Source: Candidatus Solirubrobacter pratensis
Lineage (GTDB): Bacteria > Actinomycetota > Thermoleophilia > Solirubrobacterales > Solirubrobacteraceae
Assembly (NCBI RefSeq): GCF_000425945.1
Contig: NZ_AUEK01000007.1
Location: forward strand, 248,001 to 312,000
Direction: 5' to 3'
Length of the DNA: 64,000 bases
Of the stretch, positions 24,401 to 32,542 are shown piece by piece. The notes below the pieces were generated by a model. The model was not told the DNA's origin, searched no databases, and saw only the letters and a program-made list of their open reading frames with translations. The position numbers and the translations under genes are program-made. The stretch's first letter is position 1. The number at the start of each line of letters is the position of its first letter.

Positions 24401-26168
24401 GCGTTGACGCCTGACGAGTACTCGCCCACTCGTTCACACGCGCCATGTACTCGGGCTTCGGATCGGAGTTCTTCATCCCTAGCGGCTGGTCAACGCGCGC
24501 CATGTTCGACCGGAGGCCGGAGTAGAAGCTCACATGCGGGATGTTGTCCGGGTCTCGGAGGGAGTGCGGGTAGTTCGACCAGCCAGCCGGGTCAATGCGG
24601 TGGTGAAGTTCCAGGACCGGGTGCCCTGCCGCCTTCGCATCCTCGTAGTACTCGGACAGCGGGCCGTAAGGGATGTCCACTCCGCTGTCATCCTCATCTG
24701 GGTCGAGCCAATCCCCCTGAGGGTGGCTGGCCCACATGCCCGCCGGAGAGTCGGAGTAGTCGCCGTTCCAGCAGTTGTGCATCAGTGCACCCTCGCGGTA
24801 CACATCGCTCCAGGTGGTCGGACGGCGGATGGTCCAGCCGTCCGGGAAGGCGTGGACGACCTCGGACTGATCGGGTGCGCCAATGGCCGCCTCTACTTCG
24901 GCGGCGCGACGGAGCTTTTGCGTCCTGGTCTCCGCTCCCACGCGCTGGGAGTTTACAGAAGGCCCGTTCGCAGGCGCTGACGCGACGGTGCGATCGAAGA
25001 GCGACGCCTGTCCCTCGGGATCCTGGGTCGGCACCACGGGCCACGGCTTGCCGTTGACGCCCGTGATGTTGACGGCGTCACCCGTGGGGACGCGCCACTC
25101 CTTGAGTGAGCCCATCGGGTAGCCGTGACCATTCTTGACCGGCTGGGCCTCAACGACGCCGATGTGGTTCGGATTGACCTTAGCGAACCACTCGGGGTCG
25201 ACACTAGTGAAGAGCGGGTCAGGCGGACCGCCGCTCCAGCCACGCATCGGCGCATACGGGTTACGCCACCACTCGAATGCCTCATGCGCCTGCTCCTCTG
25301 GCGAGAGGTGACGGTAGACGCTCTGGGCGGTGTAGATCGGCTTCTCAGGCGACCCGAGGGCGTAGGCGTCCTCGTAGGGGTAGTAGCCGTACTGCGCCCA
25401 CTCCTCAGCCGGAAGGGTCTGAAATCCGCCGCTCATACCCTTTAGCGGGTGGCCCTCGGGTAGCAAGTGTGAGTAGAACGGCTTACGGCCCAGGAGGAGG
25501 TCATCAAGCGCGCGAGGATTGCCCCGCGACCAGTCATGGTCACCGAACATCTTGCGTAGCCACGGCTCCTTGGCTCCCTCGCCCTTCTCGGCCATCTCGA
25601 CCAGGCGGTGGATCGGGAGGCGGCCGGAGGCAACGTCGGCGCCCTCGCGCATGGCCATGAGGATGTTGTGCGCGATCGTCGGGTCGTCGGTCAGCGAGAT
25701 CGTCTCATCGTCACCGCCGCCGAGTCCACGACCGGCGTTGACGCCGTTGAGATCGAGTTCATGACGCGACCGCAGAACCCCGGACTTCAGAACGTCGGGC
25801 AGGTTCGTGGTGACGTGATAGAGCTTCTTCGGCAGCGGCTTCCAGGACCCGGTGTTCTCGTGGTACGGCGCCCAGGAGTTCGAGTCGGCCTCGTAACCGC
25901 TCGGGCGGTACCCGCGAGCCACCGCCTCTGCGGGGGTGAGACGGCCGGTCGCGATGGCATGGCGGGCGGCGCGATCCCACTCCTTCTCCAGGCTCCGAAC
26001 CGTCTCGTGATCGCGGTCTAGGTGCCGCGTCCGCGCCCCGTAGTCCTCGTATGGCTCGTACGGCCGCTGCGAGGGATAGCCTCGATACTCGTCACGGGTC
26101 TGGTTGAGGATGTCGTGGTTCACCGGGATGACCGGCATCGCCTTGCGCCTGAACGGATTACGCATCAT
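18423..26168 (-). CDS. Giant polyvalent protein (2581 aa)
   Basis: Open for 2581 codons, overlapping the 1534-residue gene by 11 nt. Modules read by eye (approximate residues): ADP-ribosyltransferase-like (118, LYHVTT), PcfJ-like (440-470, GALMHNCW), GNAT (671, EHRGKGLF), ParB-like (816, LLDGWHRATV), a second ART-like (964), zinc ribbons (1099, 1182), a second PcfJ-like (1405-1430, MGHCVGSYG), zinc ribbon (1460), nucleotidyltransferase (2106, GSLTTYQYADHSDVDVSLF), zinc ribbons (2363, 2437). Six repeat linkers and two QxxLF motifs separate modules. Polyvalent proteins of this type are known to be delivered with phage or conjugative DNA. Delivery here is inferred. A frame conflict near 20786-20962 means it may be two genes. 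Confidence 0.75.
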   Translation of the reverse strand: MMRNPFRRKAMPVIPVNHDILNQTRDEYRGYPSQRPYEPYEDYGARTRHLDRDHETVRSLEKEWDRAARHAIATGRLTPAEAVARGYRPSGYEADSNSWAPYHENTGSWKPLPKKLYHVTTNLPDVLKSGVLRSRHELDLNGVNAGRGLGGGDDETISLTDDPTIAHNILMAMREGADVASGRLPIHRLVEMAEKGEGAKEPWLRKMFGDHDWSRGNPRALDDLLLGRKPFYSHLLPEGHPLKGMSGGFQTLPAEEWAQYGYYPYEDAYALGSPEKPIYTAQSVYRHLSPEEQAHEAFEWWRNPYAPMRGWSGGPPDPLFTSVDPEWFAKVNPNHIGVVEAQPVKNGHGYPMGSLKEWRVPTGDAVNITGVNGKPWPVVPTQDPEGQASLFDRTVASAPANGPSVNSQRVGAETRTQKLRRAAEVEAAIGAPDQSEVVHAFPDGWTIRRPTTWSDVYREGALMHNCWNGDYSDSPAGMWASHPQGDWLDPDEDDSGVDIPYGPLSEYYEDAKAAGHPVLELHHRIDPAGWSNYPHSLRDPDNIPHVSFYSGLRSNMARVDQPLGMKNSDPKPEYMARVNEWASTRQASTPSNADSVDPYEIRPADEGWFSHDTGTFVPRFDSRGGDTLTTKHGQGDGRVAYYNGEPVASVTWQGVPGGIMLGSAYTHPEHRGKGLFNRLTEELRAGGQPIDAFHWDNPWLKNKVRDWSRMASAPPNGGSVESVAVISPEQVMEHMRALHKGSRGRSRVDNDIWWERMERKIHQHPSWTRTQHPLASIAGVGSLDVEPDRVNSLAQMPGPMPEVVIDHEGTLLDGWHRATVAHRRGDTHLPAYIPAAPAKASSVDQERTASTPLHMDWTPGEWGKGFLVNNEPVMWNVRAPGLAPHHDDVAATRCPWPQDYECPIVIHPSGWYTLSDSRSPDPNAIEKARRFAGGGLRFAPTYEHWEKMTRRSSVASARVRPYYRLLPSSIREQVLAEGMVPNPVTGNPMHFWDNLPEARRYAEICNGIEPHDLWEVHPRAVGRLKRDPWFKQVPADYWDPAPGRGRPGAWQSDVTHIAPERLRLVDDQDGEVTPSKTSAVNPPKRPYLMQFGAPCPRCGSDLSIVPEMNGYVCNGCSSGYTFGDRMKMHEQLIAPLGDALRALPETEHPLGPTTGSVTPSKWASVDEEWLLCPECGEHQMYLEQTGVPTLLCLGCGHRQMVGGDDPVPGREYPFEDMGAVPGEVDPRVLPEGLTPRQGATPHKSVKRRPHSHITTGQPCTCPWGAHTYMGRTASKFDWLAARPDMQTPEGEEFLRFLDEQGYRQADKLLPWVVREWRKGRLIPNDVGGLGVPGPGQSPLNPQTLAEIQRDLDQMKKARQGIDIMQLGAPELLTRITDWRADQEAKARKDLGEVVHEFPDGWTVRQLNNRHEMRDEGDMMGHCVGSYGDDAELGSSVFLSLRDRKNHPHATLQMTPDHAECANCGHDYGRYGHGQQCDHCGGVIRARVGPGSETTEYKGRSNQDVDDEYNDRMNEYLGTKGAEAAAYQPWWDDTYHMDGPESLTQLVGYNGGYVGGREHHLPDMHPYAQDQWYENEPEDYRIAQGDADEHGVEGPDLEIGDPNYEKIIGSMIEPDRFESSWNTWQDGRNQRVQVQPGYRPEWANFLLQHAKEAGHEDYLREALTEHMADNGVADWRKLRPLEFHQEIDPIAAQYYNHLGGALIPRWRSIEPYDPRPRPKRTPPGQETLFDRTVAKRHGPLQGGPVQSRNEHEEDRTHIGAGRPDDRRDLLGLPGADRAARADRRLSALPDAQSRLAANYKSEADFMAAEMPHWSLDKYNAQGHPMYSWPDANGNRHIVTGFGSVHGGGRGQPVPVQIGNIRRQLQRCEQGACDHVFTNAEHPMAQPVSTEDAQALFQRQLTHGQRVLLNGQPHYVTDIVNDPHEPLVSVVHAETGEENIVPPSQLRAARVATDFRRYPDSDLQMSAWNLMVNGDNLSRQDAIDRLVRIHPGTTPEMADKAMQNALMMWFEGESDGGPYEGPWWKRVIEEDINDSVKPDPRIPKRQGNVLDPIRDTLDPTVWDDPASPTPRLKHEHRLWIMDSIYSILSEAGYTGCEKWGSLYLTGSLTTYQYADHSDVDVSLFVDAEQFPEWSRSEMIGLMIQACDGLIMPGTTHELQTYVVARGIKPADLYQPGLRSGYNVIQDKWLVPPQPDLAHDPEHEENEAYTQALINADKMDRLLRYEPDKAVMFYRQLHRKRMRDQAAGKGDFAASNLTYKMLDNRGLLQQVTGLLAGAKLSSDVPDYFPEDWTPEPDPNTVPNHLITEYLKSLPPDKAEAEAETMARNIIEQQKAATGMDLIHDGKDYTDLLVYMKKVNLLGQCHNCHGTYKVVPGTGTLMGLPSDKCAYCRGDEKRPPPPRDLTVMKESEHGHPVVFDTTSKHNVTVEDQRQWSDYDECGQCGRPRSAHRYAEHELDEHRAIDEKLGYPRRSIEDFQGWQPIGLNHHFDGPPVEYHPWVEPQEHPNPCTETHHYDRESLEQAMRMGGGQFKDTYGTPHELINEGGHYRFRTVSEHNGSRNPYADPGFKVPVEDVHTALGYHQP
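20786..20962 (-). CDS. Overlapping-frame zinc-ribbon ORF (58 aa)
   Basis: In another frame inside the giant gene, an ATG at 20960-20962 opens 58 codons that end in TAG. It encodes HYRAARYNRVTSMKK, then CSGCREPIALPGPTGVCPHC, a standard zinc ribbon. By hand count G/C at third positions is about 88% here, against about 61% in the giant frame over the same bases, so this looks like the real coding frame locally. It could be an internal gene or the true end of the upstream part reached by frameshift. Confidence 0.5.
   Translation of the reverse strand: MDHYRAARYNRVTSMKKIALTSAQGGRTTVVTCSGCREPIALPGPTGVCPHCRTLNHA
22671..22706 (-). repeat. Linker repeat copy 1 in polyvalent gene
   Basis: Encodes GSVTPSKWASVDE. 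One of six ~33-nt related in-frame sequences with consensus [ST]xP[xx][NK]xxSV[DNE]. Confidence 0.7.
22929..22956 (-). repeat. Linker repeat copy 2 in polyvalent gene
   Basis: Encodes GEVTPSKTSAVNP. It shares GTAACGCCCTCTAAG with copy 1 at the DNA level. Confidence 0.7.
23639..23667 (-). repeat. Linker repeat copy 3 in polyvalent gene
   Basis: Encodes AAPAKASSVDQ, immediately after the ParB-like module and before a new domain. Confidence 0.65.
24007..24039 (-). repeat. Linker repeat copy 4 in polyvalent gene
   Basis: Encodes ASAPPNGGSVES between the GNAT and ParB-like modules. Confidence 0.7.
24379..24411 (-). repeat. Linker repeat copy 5 in polyvalent gene
   Basis: Encodes ASTPSNADSVDP between the first PcfJ-like module and the GNAT module. 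Confidence 0.7.
24952..24983 (-). repeat. Linker repeat copy 6 in polyvalent gene
   Basis: Encodes ASAPANGPSVNS directly after the GQASLFDRTV clamp-like motif and before the PcfJ-like module. Confidence 0.7.
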
Positions 26169-29100
26169 ACATTCTGGCCGCGCTCAGCAGCGTTTCCGGG
26201 TTGTTGGCCGCCGGGTCTTCGAGCACGATGTCGGTGAGGTGACGTAGTACCTCGCCCATCTGCGGGCCGGGCGTGAAGCCAGCACGGATGAGGTCGTGCC
26301 CGTTGATCGCCAGATGGCTCGCGTTCGTGGGCTCGCCCGCTTCACGTACTCTGTTCACCAGTTCGCGCTGCTTATCCACGTTGAGCTTCGGATCGCTCGG
26401 GTATTCCAGCTTGCCGCCCTGGTCGGCCTGGCGCAGGAGGAGAAGGTCATCGGCGTTCTCGTCGCCCACCTTGTTGATGAACTTTCGCGCGCCGTTGGTG
26501 GAGTGGAAGGCAGGGAACATGTGATGGCGCACGATGTGCGTCATGTAGCCGATGTCGTCGTTGGAGACGCGGAGGTCACGCAAGTCCTGCTCGAACTGGT
26601 CAGCCCCGAGCGGAGCGTGGTCGGCTCCCCATACAGTGCGGGATCCGTTCGGATTCTCCTGGCGCCACTCGTAGTAGTGACCCTCGCCGTCCTGCCCGCA
26701 GGTGGGGCACACCTTGCCGGGGATCGGGTTCTTCACGCGTAGGCCGGTGGCGTGGTCGGTCTGCGAGCACGGCTTGCACTCGAACCACTGCGAGTCCACC
26801 TTGCCGTTGTCGTGGTTCGCCGCCGCTAGCTGGAGTAGCGGGTGTGCCCCGAGTTGCTTGGCGTGACGGAGGACGAGCAGGTTGTGCTCTCCGAGGTCGC
26901 CCTCGGGGTGATGCGGGTTGTACTGCTCGAAGCCCATCGTGCGGGCGAGGCCGGGTAGGAAGTAGGGGAGAGTGCCTGTCTCGTGCGCGAGCCGCAGCGA
27001 CCGCTCGGTGTACGGCGCGGGCTTGGGTTCCCGCGTTTCGGGGTCGAGCCCGAACATCTTGAAGAGTTCATTGCGCTTGCGATCGGCCGGGAGGTGCACG
27101 AGGCGATCGGCGTACATCGCCATCTGTGCCTTGGTCATCTCGTCGGGTTCGAGTCCGTGGCGCGCGTTGAGCGCGAGCGCGCGCATGATCCGCAGCGGGT
27201 CGTCCTCGAAGCTCTTGGTCGAGGTGGTCGAGAACGTGCCGTGCCGGATGGCGTCGGCGCCGCCGTAGGGGTCCACGAGCTTGCCGGTGTCGAGGTCGAC
27301 GCCCATCGCGTTGACATTGAAGTCTCGCCGGGCGAAGTCTTCCTCGGGGGTCATCGTATGGTCGGCCTGCACGTCGAAGTCGGTGTGCTCGGGGCCGGTC
27401 GAGCGCTCGCGACGGGGGAGGGCGATCTCGATGACCTCGCCGTCCTGGCGATAGCGGATGACGCTGAAGTCCTGGCCGTGCTGCATGACCTTACCGGGGA
27501 GCCTGCGCAGGGCGGCCAGCACCTGCTGATGCGGGAGCCCGGTGACCATCAGGTCCAAGTCCTTGGGGGCCTCGCCCATGACGGCGTCGCGGACCGCGCC
27601 GCCGACCACGTAGACGTGCCCGCCCTCCTGCTTGAGGGCCTGGTAGACGCGCCAGGCAAGGTCATCCTGGGCGACGAGGTTGGCGATGTGCTGGCCGATC
27701 TCCATGTTGGACGTGATCGGCCGTGCCGACACGGGCTGGTATGCGGGATTGGGGGCGAACTTCCAGCCTCCGGGGCCGTCGTCGCTGATGCCGGTCATGA
27801 CGTGCGTGCCGACGATCGCGTGCGGAGGGATAGTGCCCTGGTGTGCGAGCGAGTGATGCTGGTCGCTTTCGAGGATCACTTGCGTGAGTTCGGGATTGTC
27901 TCCCAGGCCAACTCCCTCCGCCCACCTGCCCTTGTTGTCGTACTCGCCGGTGTCCCACATCCCAGTAGGAGTGGCGTCCTCGTCGGGGTTGATGTTCTCC
28001 GGGTCGAGATAGCGCGGATCTACCTCAACTACCGTGGCGTCATCTGACGCGGTCGTGGGAGCGATGTTCCACGCAAAGTCCTTGTCGTTAGTTAGGTACA
28101 CGTGGCCCGGGCGCGGGGTCATCCTCGGGTCCCAGTTATGCTGACCTAGCTCATCCCACGGACGCAGACCCTGGCGGGTGATGTCAGCGGCACGACTGCT
28201 CGTCGTGCCATGGTAGAGCTTCTCCCACTTAGGCCAACCCTGGTAGCGAGACCGTGCTAGTTCCGGCTGCGTCTCGTCCTCCCAATAGCCTTCATCAACC
28301 GGGCGGGCGACGCGTGCCAGCTTCGTGTCGTTACCTGCGTCGTCGCGCAGATGGACCGACTTGATGACGAATTCCGGGTGCTGGTAATACCAGAGTTCCA
28401 GCATGTGCCGAACCGTGTAGGGCATGTTGGTGAGCGAGCGGACGATTACCTTGCCGCCCGGCTCGTATGTGCCCTCAACGATGCCGCCCGGGGTGAACTT
28501 GCCCTGGATGTCGGAGTGGCGCTCGCCGGGGTGACCGACTGTCACGGAGTCCTCGTCCACGTCATAGATGAACGGTACGGCACCTTCAAGGAGCTTGGAG
28601 GGATCCTGGTCGGCCGACCAGCGGTAGATACGGTGCCCGGCATGGATGAAGCCCATCCGGGTGAGGACGTGGAACTCTTCAGTCGCCGCAAGCCGCTGCC
28701 CGTCCGGCGAGTACTCAGCGGCGAGGTGCATGTGGAGGTCCGTGTAGACTCGCTGAAGGCGCGAGAGGATCGCGTCAGTGACGTGGAATCCCACGGGTGA
28801 GGAAATCCAGGTGAGCAACGGGCCTTCGAGGGCAGCGCAGCCAACCGGCGATCCGTTCTCGTAGGCCGTGTAGTAGGTGCTCTCTGCGTGGCGGAAGTAG
28901 CGGTGATTGACACCGGGTACCTTGTCTGCCTCTGCATTGCTCGTGCGGAGGATGACGCCCTCGAAACGGGAGAAGTTCGCCCCCGGAGGACCGGGCGGGC
29001 CATCCGGGTAAGCCGAGCGGGGCATAGGGAAGTGGCGCAGGAAGTAGTCGCGCACGAAGTCGTGCGTGGCGGGCACCACCGCACTGACACCGCCGTTCAG

Positions 29101-30762
29101 GAAGATGAGACGGTCGCCGCCAGCAACGTTGACCGAATCGAACCCATTCGCGGCCAACCAGTTAGCCGCCTCAGCCAAGTCACTCTGCACGTCCCCCTCA
29201 AAGGCGTGCGGATCAGCCTTGATCTCCTCAGGACTCCACGCCTGCCCGAAGCCAACCTGTCCAACCGGCTGATCGCCACGGTAGACGTAGATGCCGAACC
29301 CGCGAGTGGCGAGATCAGCATCCCAGGGCCACGGCCCGCGTCCATGAGCCGCAACGACGTTCGTCGGCTCGAAGCTCTGCTCGGAGAAGTTGGGCGGGAA
29401 GGTGGCGTCCTGGTCAGGAAGCTCGGGGAACTTGGACGGCTGCACCGTGGTGTCGGTCGTCCCCATCGGCTCCTCCTGCTCACGGTGACGAATGTAGAGG
29501 TCCCAGCGGGGGAAAATCTGGTCGCACTCGGGGCACTTGAAGACTCCACCGGGCGCGCGCTCGTCACGCTGCGGCTCGTTGAAGAACTGGCCGCCCTCGG
29601 GCTCGTTGTCGGTTGGGCTCCAGAGGTTGTCGGTCTGTAGGTCTTCGATGCGCTTGACGACGTTATCCCCGGCCATCAGGCGCAGACCGCTGTCTGTTGC
29701 CCACTCGCTCAGTGCGGTGAACAGGTACGGGCGATCCCGGAAGCGCGCCACCTTGGCGACAGCACCTTCGATGTGAATCGCGCCGGTTACGGCGGCCTCC
29801 CTGGGTCCCACGCCGTAGTCAGCTTCGATCGCCGTGGCGAGGTCCCATGCGGAGCGCGCGAGCAGCAGATGCTCTGTATCAGGTAGCCAGGCGTAGATCA
29901 GGCGGGATGACTTCTTCGGAGCGAAGTCATCGTTGATCGGCTGCCCGCTGGAGTCCACGAGCCCGCCCCACTCCCAGCCCACGTGCTTGTCGTAGTCCTT
30001 GAGCACCCGCTCCAGGGCGTGGAGAGCGATGTTCGACCGTAGCTGCCAGTTGGCGCTGCCCATATTGACCGTCACGAATCCGGCGGCGAACGGGCCGGTG
30101 TGGTCGACCGGGATCCCGGCCTGGCGAGCTAGCTCCTCGTGGGAGTCGTCGGCCGAGAGATGAAGGTTGCCATTGCCGTAGACGACGTTGTAGGTCTTCG
30201 GGCCGTCCGGGGCTCCGGGGGTGTCGTGGAGATAGCGCTGGTTGTAGTTCTCGACCGCCTGCGCCTCCTCGCCGGGGTAGGCGTCTCCGAGGTCGAACGC
30301 GAGCTTGGCGTAGCGGCCCTCTAGCGCGCGATCGGCGCGCGACATGAAGCGGACAGTGCGCGGCTCCGGATCGATGTCCGGGATGACCTCATGCCCGGCG
30401 AAGATAGGATGAGTAGTTCGCTTGTAGAGCATCGGTGCCGTCCTCCACCGAAGGTGCTCCGGGTGAAGCCGCAGGCCGGGATCCTCTTCGTCCAGCCGGA
30501 TGCCCTCGATAGACGGATCGGCAGGCGGTAGGACGTGGCGATCACCGCAGATATCCAGAGCGTGCTTGCCGTCCGTCCAAAAGTAACAACCATCCTTGCG
30601 CCCGACGTGTCCCCCGAGCTTGCTCTGAAGCCAGCGTGAGGTGACGTAGCACTGGCCCACCGCAGGTACCGGGTGACCACGAAAGGCGTCAGGGCGCGTG
30701 TCATCAGACCACGCCTGCGTCGCGGCATTCTGGAGGGCATGGATTTGATCCTGGCTAAGCAT
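26158..30762 (-). CDS. Polyvalent protein ending in a complete CCA-adding enzyme (1534 aa)
   Basis: Approximate modules: YunG-like (1-110, [17 protein letters not shown]), unknown (150-390), CxxC..HxxxH finger (409), possible GNAT-like segments (480-710), ADP-ribosyltransferase-like (848-950, [18 protein letters not shown]), then a tRNA nucleotidyltransferase (1035-1534). The last has every class II CCA-adding motif: [10 protein letters not shown], the metal pair [14 protein letters not shown] and [10 protein letters not shown]. An HD-type domain follows (ANHDNGK, HHMFPAF) with a CxxC zinc ribbon inserted. This enzyme would add CCA to the phage tRNAs, none of which encode it. Fusion to a polyvalent protein is unusual. 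Confidence 0.8.
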   Translation of the reverse strand: MLSQDQIHALQNAATQAWSDDTRPDAFRGHPVPAVGQCYVTSRWLQSKLGGHVGRKDGCYFWTDGKHALDICGDRHVLPPADPSIEGIRLDEEDPGLRLHPEHLRWRTAPMLYKRTTHPIFAGHEVIPDIDPEPRTVRFMSRADRALEGRYAKLAFDLGDAYPGEEAQAVENYNQRYLHDTPGAPDGPKTYNVVYGNGNLHLSADDSHEELARQAGIPVDHTGPFAAGFVTVNMGSANWQLRSNIALHALERVLKDYDKHVGWEWGGLVDSSGQPINDDFAPKKSSRLIYAWLPDTEHLLLARSAWDLATAIEADYGVGPREAAVTGAIHIEGAVAKVARFRDRPYLFTALSEWATDSGLRLMAGDNVVKRIEDLQTDNLWSPTDNEPEGGQFFNEPQRDERAPGGVFKCPECDQIFPRWDLYIRHREQEEPMGTTDTTVQPSKFPELPDQDATFPPNFSEQSFEPTNVVAAHGRGPWPWDADLATRGFGIYVYRGDQPVGQVGFGQAWSPEEIKADPHAFEGDVQSDLAEAANWLAANGFDSVNVAGGDRLIFLNGGVSAVVPATHDFVRDYFLRHFPMPRSAYPDGPPGPPGANFSRFEGVILRTSNAEADKVPGVNHRYFRHAESTYYTAYENGSPVGCAALEGPLLTWISSPVGFHVTDAILSRLQRVYTDLHMHLAAEYSPDGQRLAATEEFHVLTRMGFIHAGHRIYRWSADQDPSKLLEGAVPFIYDVDEDSVTVGHPGERHSDIQGKFTPGGIVEGTYEPGGKVIVRSLTNMPYTVRHMLELWYYQHPEFVIKSVHLRDDAGNDTKLARVARPVDEGYWEDETQPELARSRYQGWPKWEKLYHGTTSSRAADITRQGLRPWDELGQHNWDPRMTPRPGHVYLTNDKDFAWNIAPTTASDDATVVEVDPRYLDPENINPDEDATPTGMWDTGEYDNKGRWAEGVGLGDNPELTQVILESDQHHSLAHQGTIPPHAIVGTHVMTGISDDGPGGWKFAPNPAYQPVSARPITSNMEIGQHIANLVAQDDLAWRVYQALKQEGGHVYVVGGAVRDAVMGEAPKDLDLMVTGLPHQQVLAALRRLPGKVMQHGQDFSVIRYRQDGEVIEIALPRRERSTGPEHTDFDVQADHTMTPEEDFARRDFNVNAMGVDLDTGKLVDPYGGADAIRHGTFSTTSTKSFEDDPLRIMRALALNARHGLEPDEMTKAQMAMYADRLVHLPADRKRNELFKMFGLDPETREPKPAPYTERSLRLAHETGTLPYFLPGLARTMGFEQYNPHHPEGDLGEHNLLVLRHAKQLGAHPLLQLAAANHDNGKVDSQWFECKPCSQTDHATGLRVKNPIPGKVCPTCGQDGEGHYYEWRQENPNGSRTVWGADHAPLGADQFEQDLRDLRVSNDDIGYMTHIVRHHMFPAFHSTNGARKFINKVGDENADDLLLLRQADQGGKLEYPSDPKLNVDKQRELVNRVREAGEPTNASHLAINGHDLIRAGFTPGPQMGEVLRHLTDIVLEDPAANNPETLLSAARMYDA

Positions 30763-31535
30763 TAGAAGTGGTTGATCGCGTCGTCTGCGTCCGGCGCATC
30801 CTGGACCGTCGGGCTCGGGTGATCCGGTTCCAGAAAGGGGTTACGGAAGGGAACTTCCTCTATGAGCTTCGGCACGGTATGCGCGCGGTAGGCGAAGATG
30901 CCTTCGAAGCGTCTGCCGCCGATGGTTACGCCCGCGAGCGGCATCTCCTTGACGTAGATGTCGGCTACCGACCGGCGATAGTCGAGCATGACGAGGATGC
31001 CAAGCACACCCTTGTATCCCATCTTCGCCGCCGTTTCGTTCTTACTAGCCTTCTCGCTTGGGCGTCCGGCGATGAAGCGATGGTTCTTTGCGTCTACCGC
31101 GACGGCCTTGACCTCGATGCCCCACTCTGCCGTGCCCCCGTCGAGGGGCGAGTTGTAGATATCGGACCACCATGTGATCGGCCCGTAACCCGGAATCTCT
31201 CCGAGGCCCTTCACGATGTTCTCGGCCAGCCGCCCCTGCTCGGTCGGAGAGAGCCCGACGATAGTGCGACCTCCCGGCGTGAAGCGACCCTGAGCGAACG
31301 GAGCCGGGTCGAGGAGGTTGTATGTCTTCCGGCACGACGGGCAGGTGAAGGCGTCATACTCGTCGTGCGTCGCCAGACGGTCCGGGTGGATGTGATAGTC
31401 GCACACCGGGTTGTAACACTTCTCGAACCCTGCCTGCTGGAGGGTGGCGGCTTCCTGAGCGGACCCCGCGACCTGACCCTCGGGCGAGGTGTCAACATTG
31501 TTCAGAGTCGAGACGGGGATCTGCTCAGGAGCCAT
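30762..31535 (-). CDS. Predicted PD-(D/E)XK-like nuclease with zinc ribbon
   Basis: 257 residues. Cysteines 40, 45, 65 and 68 (KCYNPVC, CPSC) form a zinc ribbon. The core has D132 and E141-V-K143 (AEWGIEVKAVAV) followed by alternating strands and helices (LGILVMLDYRRSVADIYV), consistent with a restriction-endonuclease fold. The start overlaps the polyvalent gene by one base, so it belongs to that operon and may act with it. The catalytic assignment rests on the motif only. Confidence 0.55.
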   Translation of the reverse strand: MAPEQIPVSTLNNVDTSPEGQVAGSAQEAATLQQAGFEKCYNPVCDYHIHPDRLATHDEYDAFTCPSCRKTYNLLDPAPFAQGRFTPGGRTIVGLSPTEQGRLAENIVKGLGEIPGYGPITWWSDIYNSPLDGGTAEWGIEVKAVAVDAKNHRFIAGRPSEKASKNETAAKMGYKGVLGILVMLDYRRSVADIYVKEMPLAGVTIGGRRFEGIFAYRAHTVPKLIEEVPFRNPFLEPDHPSPTVQDAPDADDAINHF

Positions 31536-31541
31536 TACCTA

Positions 31542-31760
31542 TTAGTCCTCAGGAGTAACGCGCTTCCAGTGCTCGGCCATAGCCGCTTCGAGTTCCGGTC
31601 CGTCACATGTAGAGCAGAGCCGGAGGGGGATGTCCTTGGCGAACTCCAAGGCGGTGATCTCGTCCGGGAGGACCACTAGCTCGCGCGGTGACTGACCGGC
31701 ACGTTCGCGGTCCTTCTTGCATCCTTGGCAGTACTTAGACGGGCTTGCATCCAACGCCAC
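31542..31760 (-). CDS. Zinc-binding hypothetical protein (72 aa)
   Basis: 72 residues with a GTG start. YCQGCKKD and LCSTCDG, about 37 residues apart, supply four cysteines. A helical tail follows (ELEAAMAEHWKRV). It overlaps the next small zinc protein by 26 nt. Function unknown. Confidence 0.6.
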   Translation of the reverse strand: MALDASPSKYCQGCKKDRERAGQSPRELVVLPDEITALEFAKDIPLRLCSTCDGPELEAAMAEHWKRVTPED

Positions 31761-31953
31761 AGGTCAGTCCTCTCTTTCCGATCTTGCGGGCCTCCCGGCG
31801 GCACTTGACGCAGCGCGTCTCTCCTCCGGTGCACTTGGCGAACTGCGCGGAGGGAGCGGCGTATACCGTGCCTCCGCACTCGCAGTTCCATTCATTCTTG
31901 ATTGGGCGGTCATTCACCACCCGGCGGGAGAAGACGTGTCCCCTACCGTCCAT
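31735..31953 (-). CDS. Zinc-ribbon hypothetical protein (72 aa)
   Basis: 72 residues. NECECGG-type start of the ribbon (NCECGGTVYAAPSAQFAKC) and RCVKCRREARKIGKRG give a four-cysteine site with a basic tail, suggesting nucleic-acid contact. The ATG overlaps the end of the 199-residue gene by 11 nt. Function unknown. Confidence 0.6.
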   Translation of the reverse strand: MDGRGHVFSRRVVNDRPIKNEWNCECGGTVYAAPSAQFAKCTGGETRCVKCRREARKIGKRGLTCGVGCKPV

Positions 31954-32542
31954 TGCGCTTGCGCATCCTCTCTCGAATCGACTTCTGAAGTACCTCCTGG
32001 CCGAGTTCCATCGCCTCGGCTTCAAGAAGGTCAACCGAGTTCTGGTCCATGGCGGCCGAGATGCGGTTCGGGTACATGTCAACTACTCCGTGGACCTGTT
32101 CCTTCGTGATCCACATGAGCACGAAGCCCTCTGACCCACGCGCTTCCTCTACCGCGTGCTCGAAGAGCGCGCGGAGGTAGTCGCGGTTCTCCTGCTCATG
32201 GTTACCGCCGCAGCCCGGGCAGACATCATTCGCCCCGATGGGATTGTCGAGGTCTAGTACCTGTTCGGCGGCTTCGCGCTCGATCGCATCCTCTACGAAG
32301 TCCTTGACGCTCGGCGCCCGCACGACGTGGAAGTGACTCGGGTAGGTCCAACCGTCTTCCTGGCCGGGGCGGTAGAGCCAGTGATCGCGGTCCCACTTGA
32401 CGTAGATCATCTCGAAGCCGTCCTCATCGACCTTGGCGTCAACGACGGTCCCTCGCCACCCAGCGGTAGCTACCACGTAGAAGTCGGCGCCGGACTCCGT
32501 TACCTCAACGGTGAGGCCAACGAGGTTCGTGACATCGCTCAT
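31943..32542 (-). CDS. Hypothetical protein with SH3-like N-terminus (199 aa)
   Basis: 199 residues. The first ~80 residues (GLTVEVTESG, GWRGTVVDAKVDEDGFEMIYVKW) look like an SH3/KOW-type barrel. The middle carries CPGCGGNHEQ. The C-terminal half is helical and acidic, ending in a basic tail RKRNGR. No family recognised. Confidence 0.6.
   Translation of the reverse strand: MSDVTNLVGLTVEVTESGADFYVVATAGWRGTVVDAKVDEDGFEMIYVKWDRDHWLYRPGQEDGWTYPSHFHVVRAPSVKDFVEDAIEREAAEQVLDLDNPIGANDVCPGCGGNHEQENRDYLRALFEHAVEEARGSEGFVLMWITKEQVHGVVDMYPNRISAAMDQNSVDLLEAEAMELGQEVLQKSIRERMRKRNGR

Noticed and set aside
23001..30324. Long plus-strand frames opposite the polyvalent genes (for example 23001-23990, 26983-28047)
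   Set aside because: They are antisense to recognised domains, and high GC creates long open frames on the opposite strand. No motifs or ribosome-binding sites support them.
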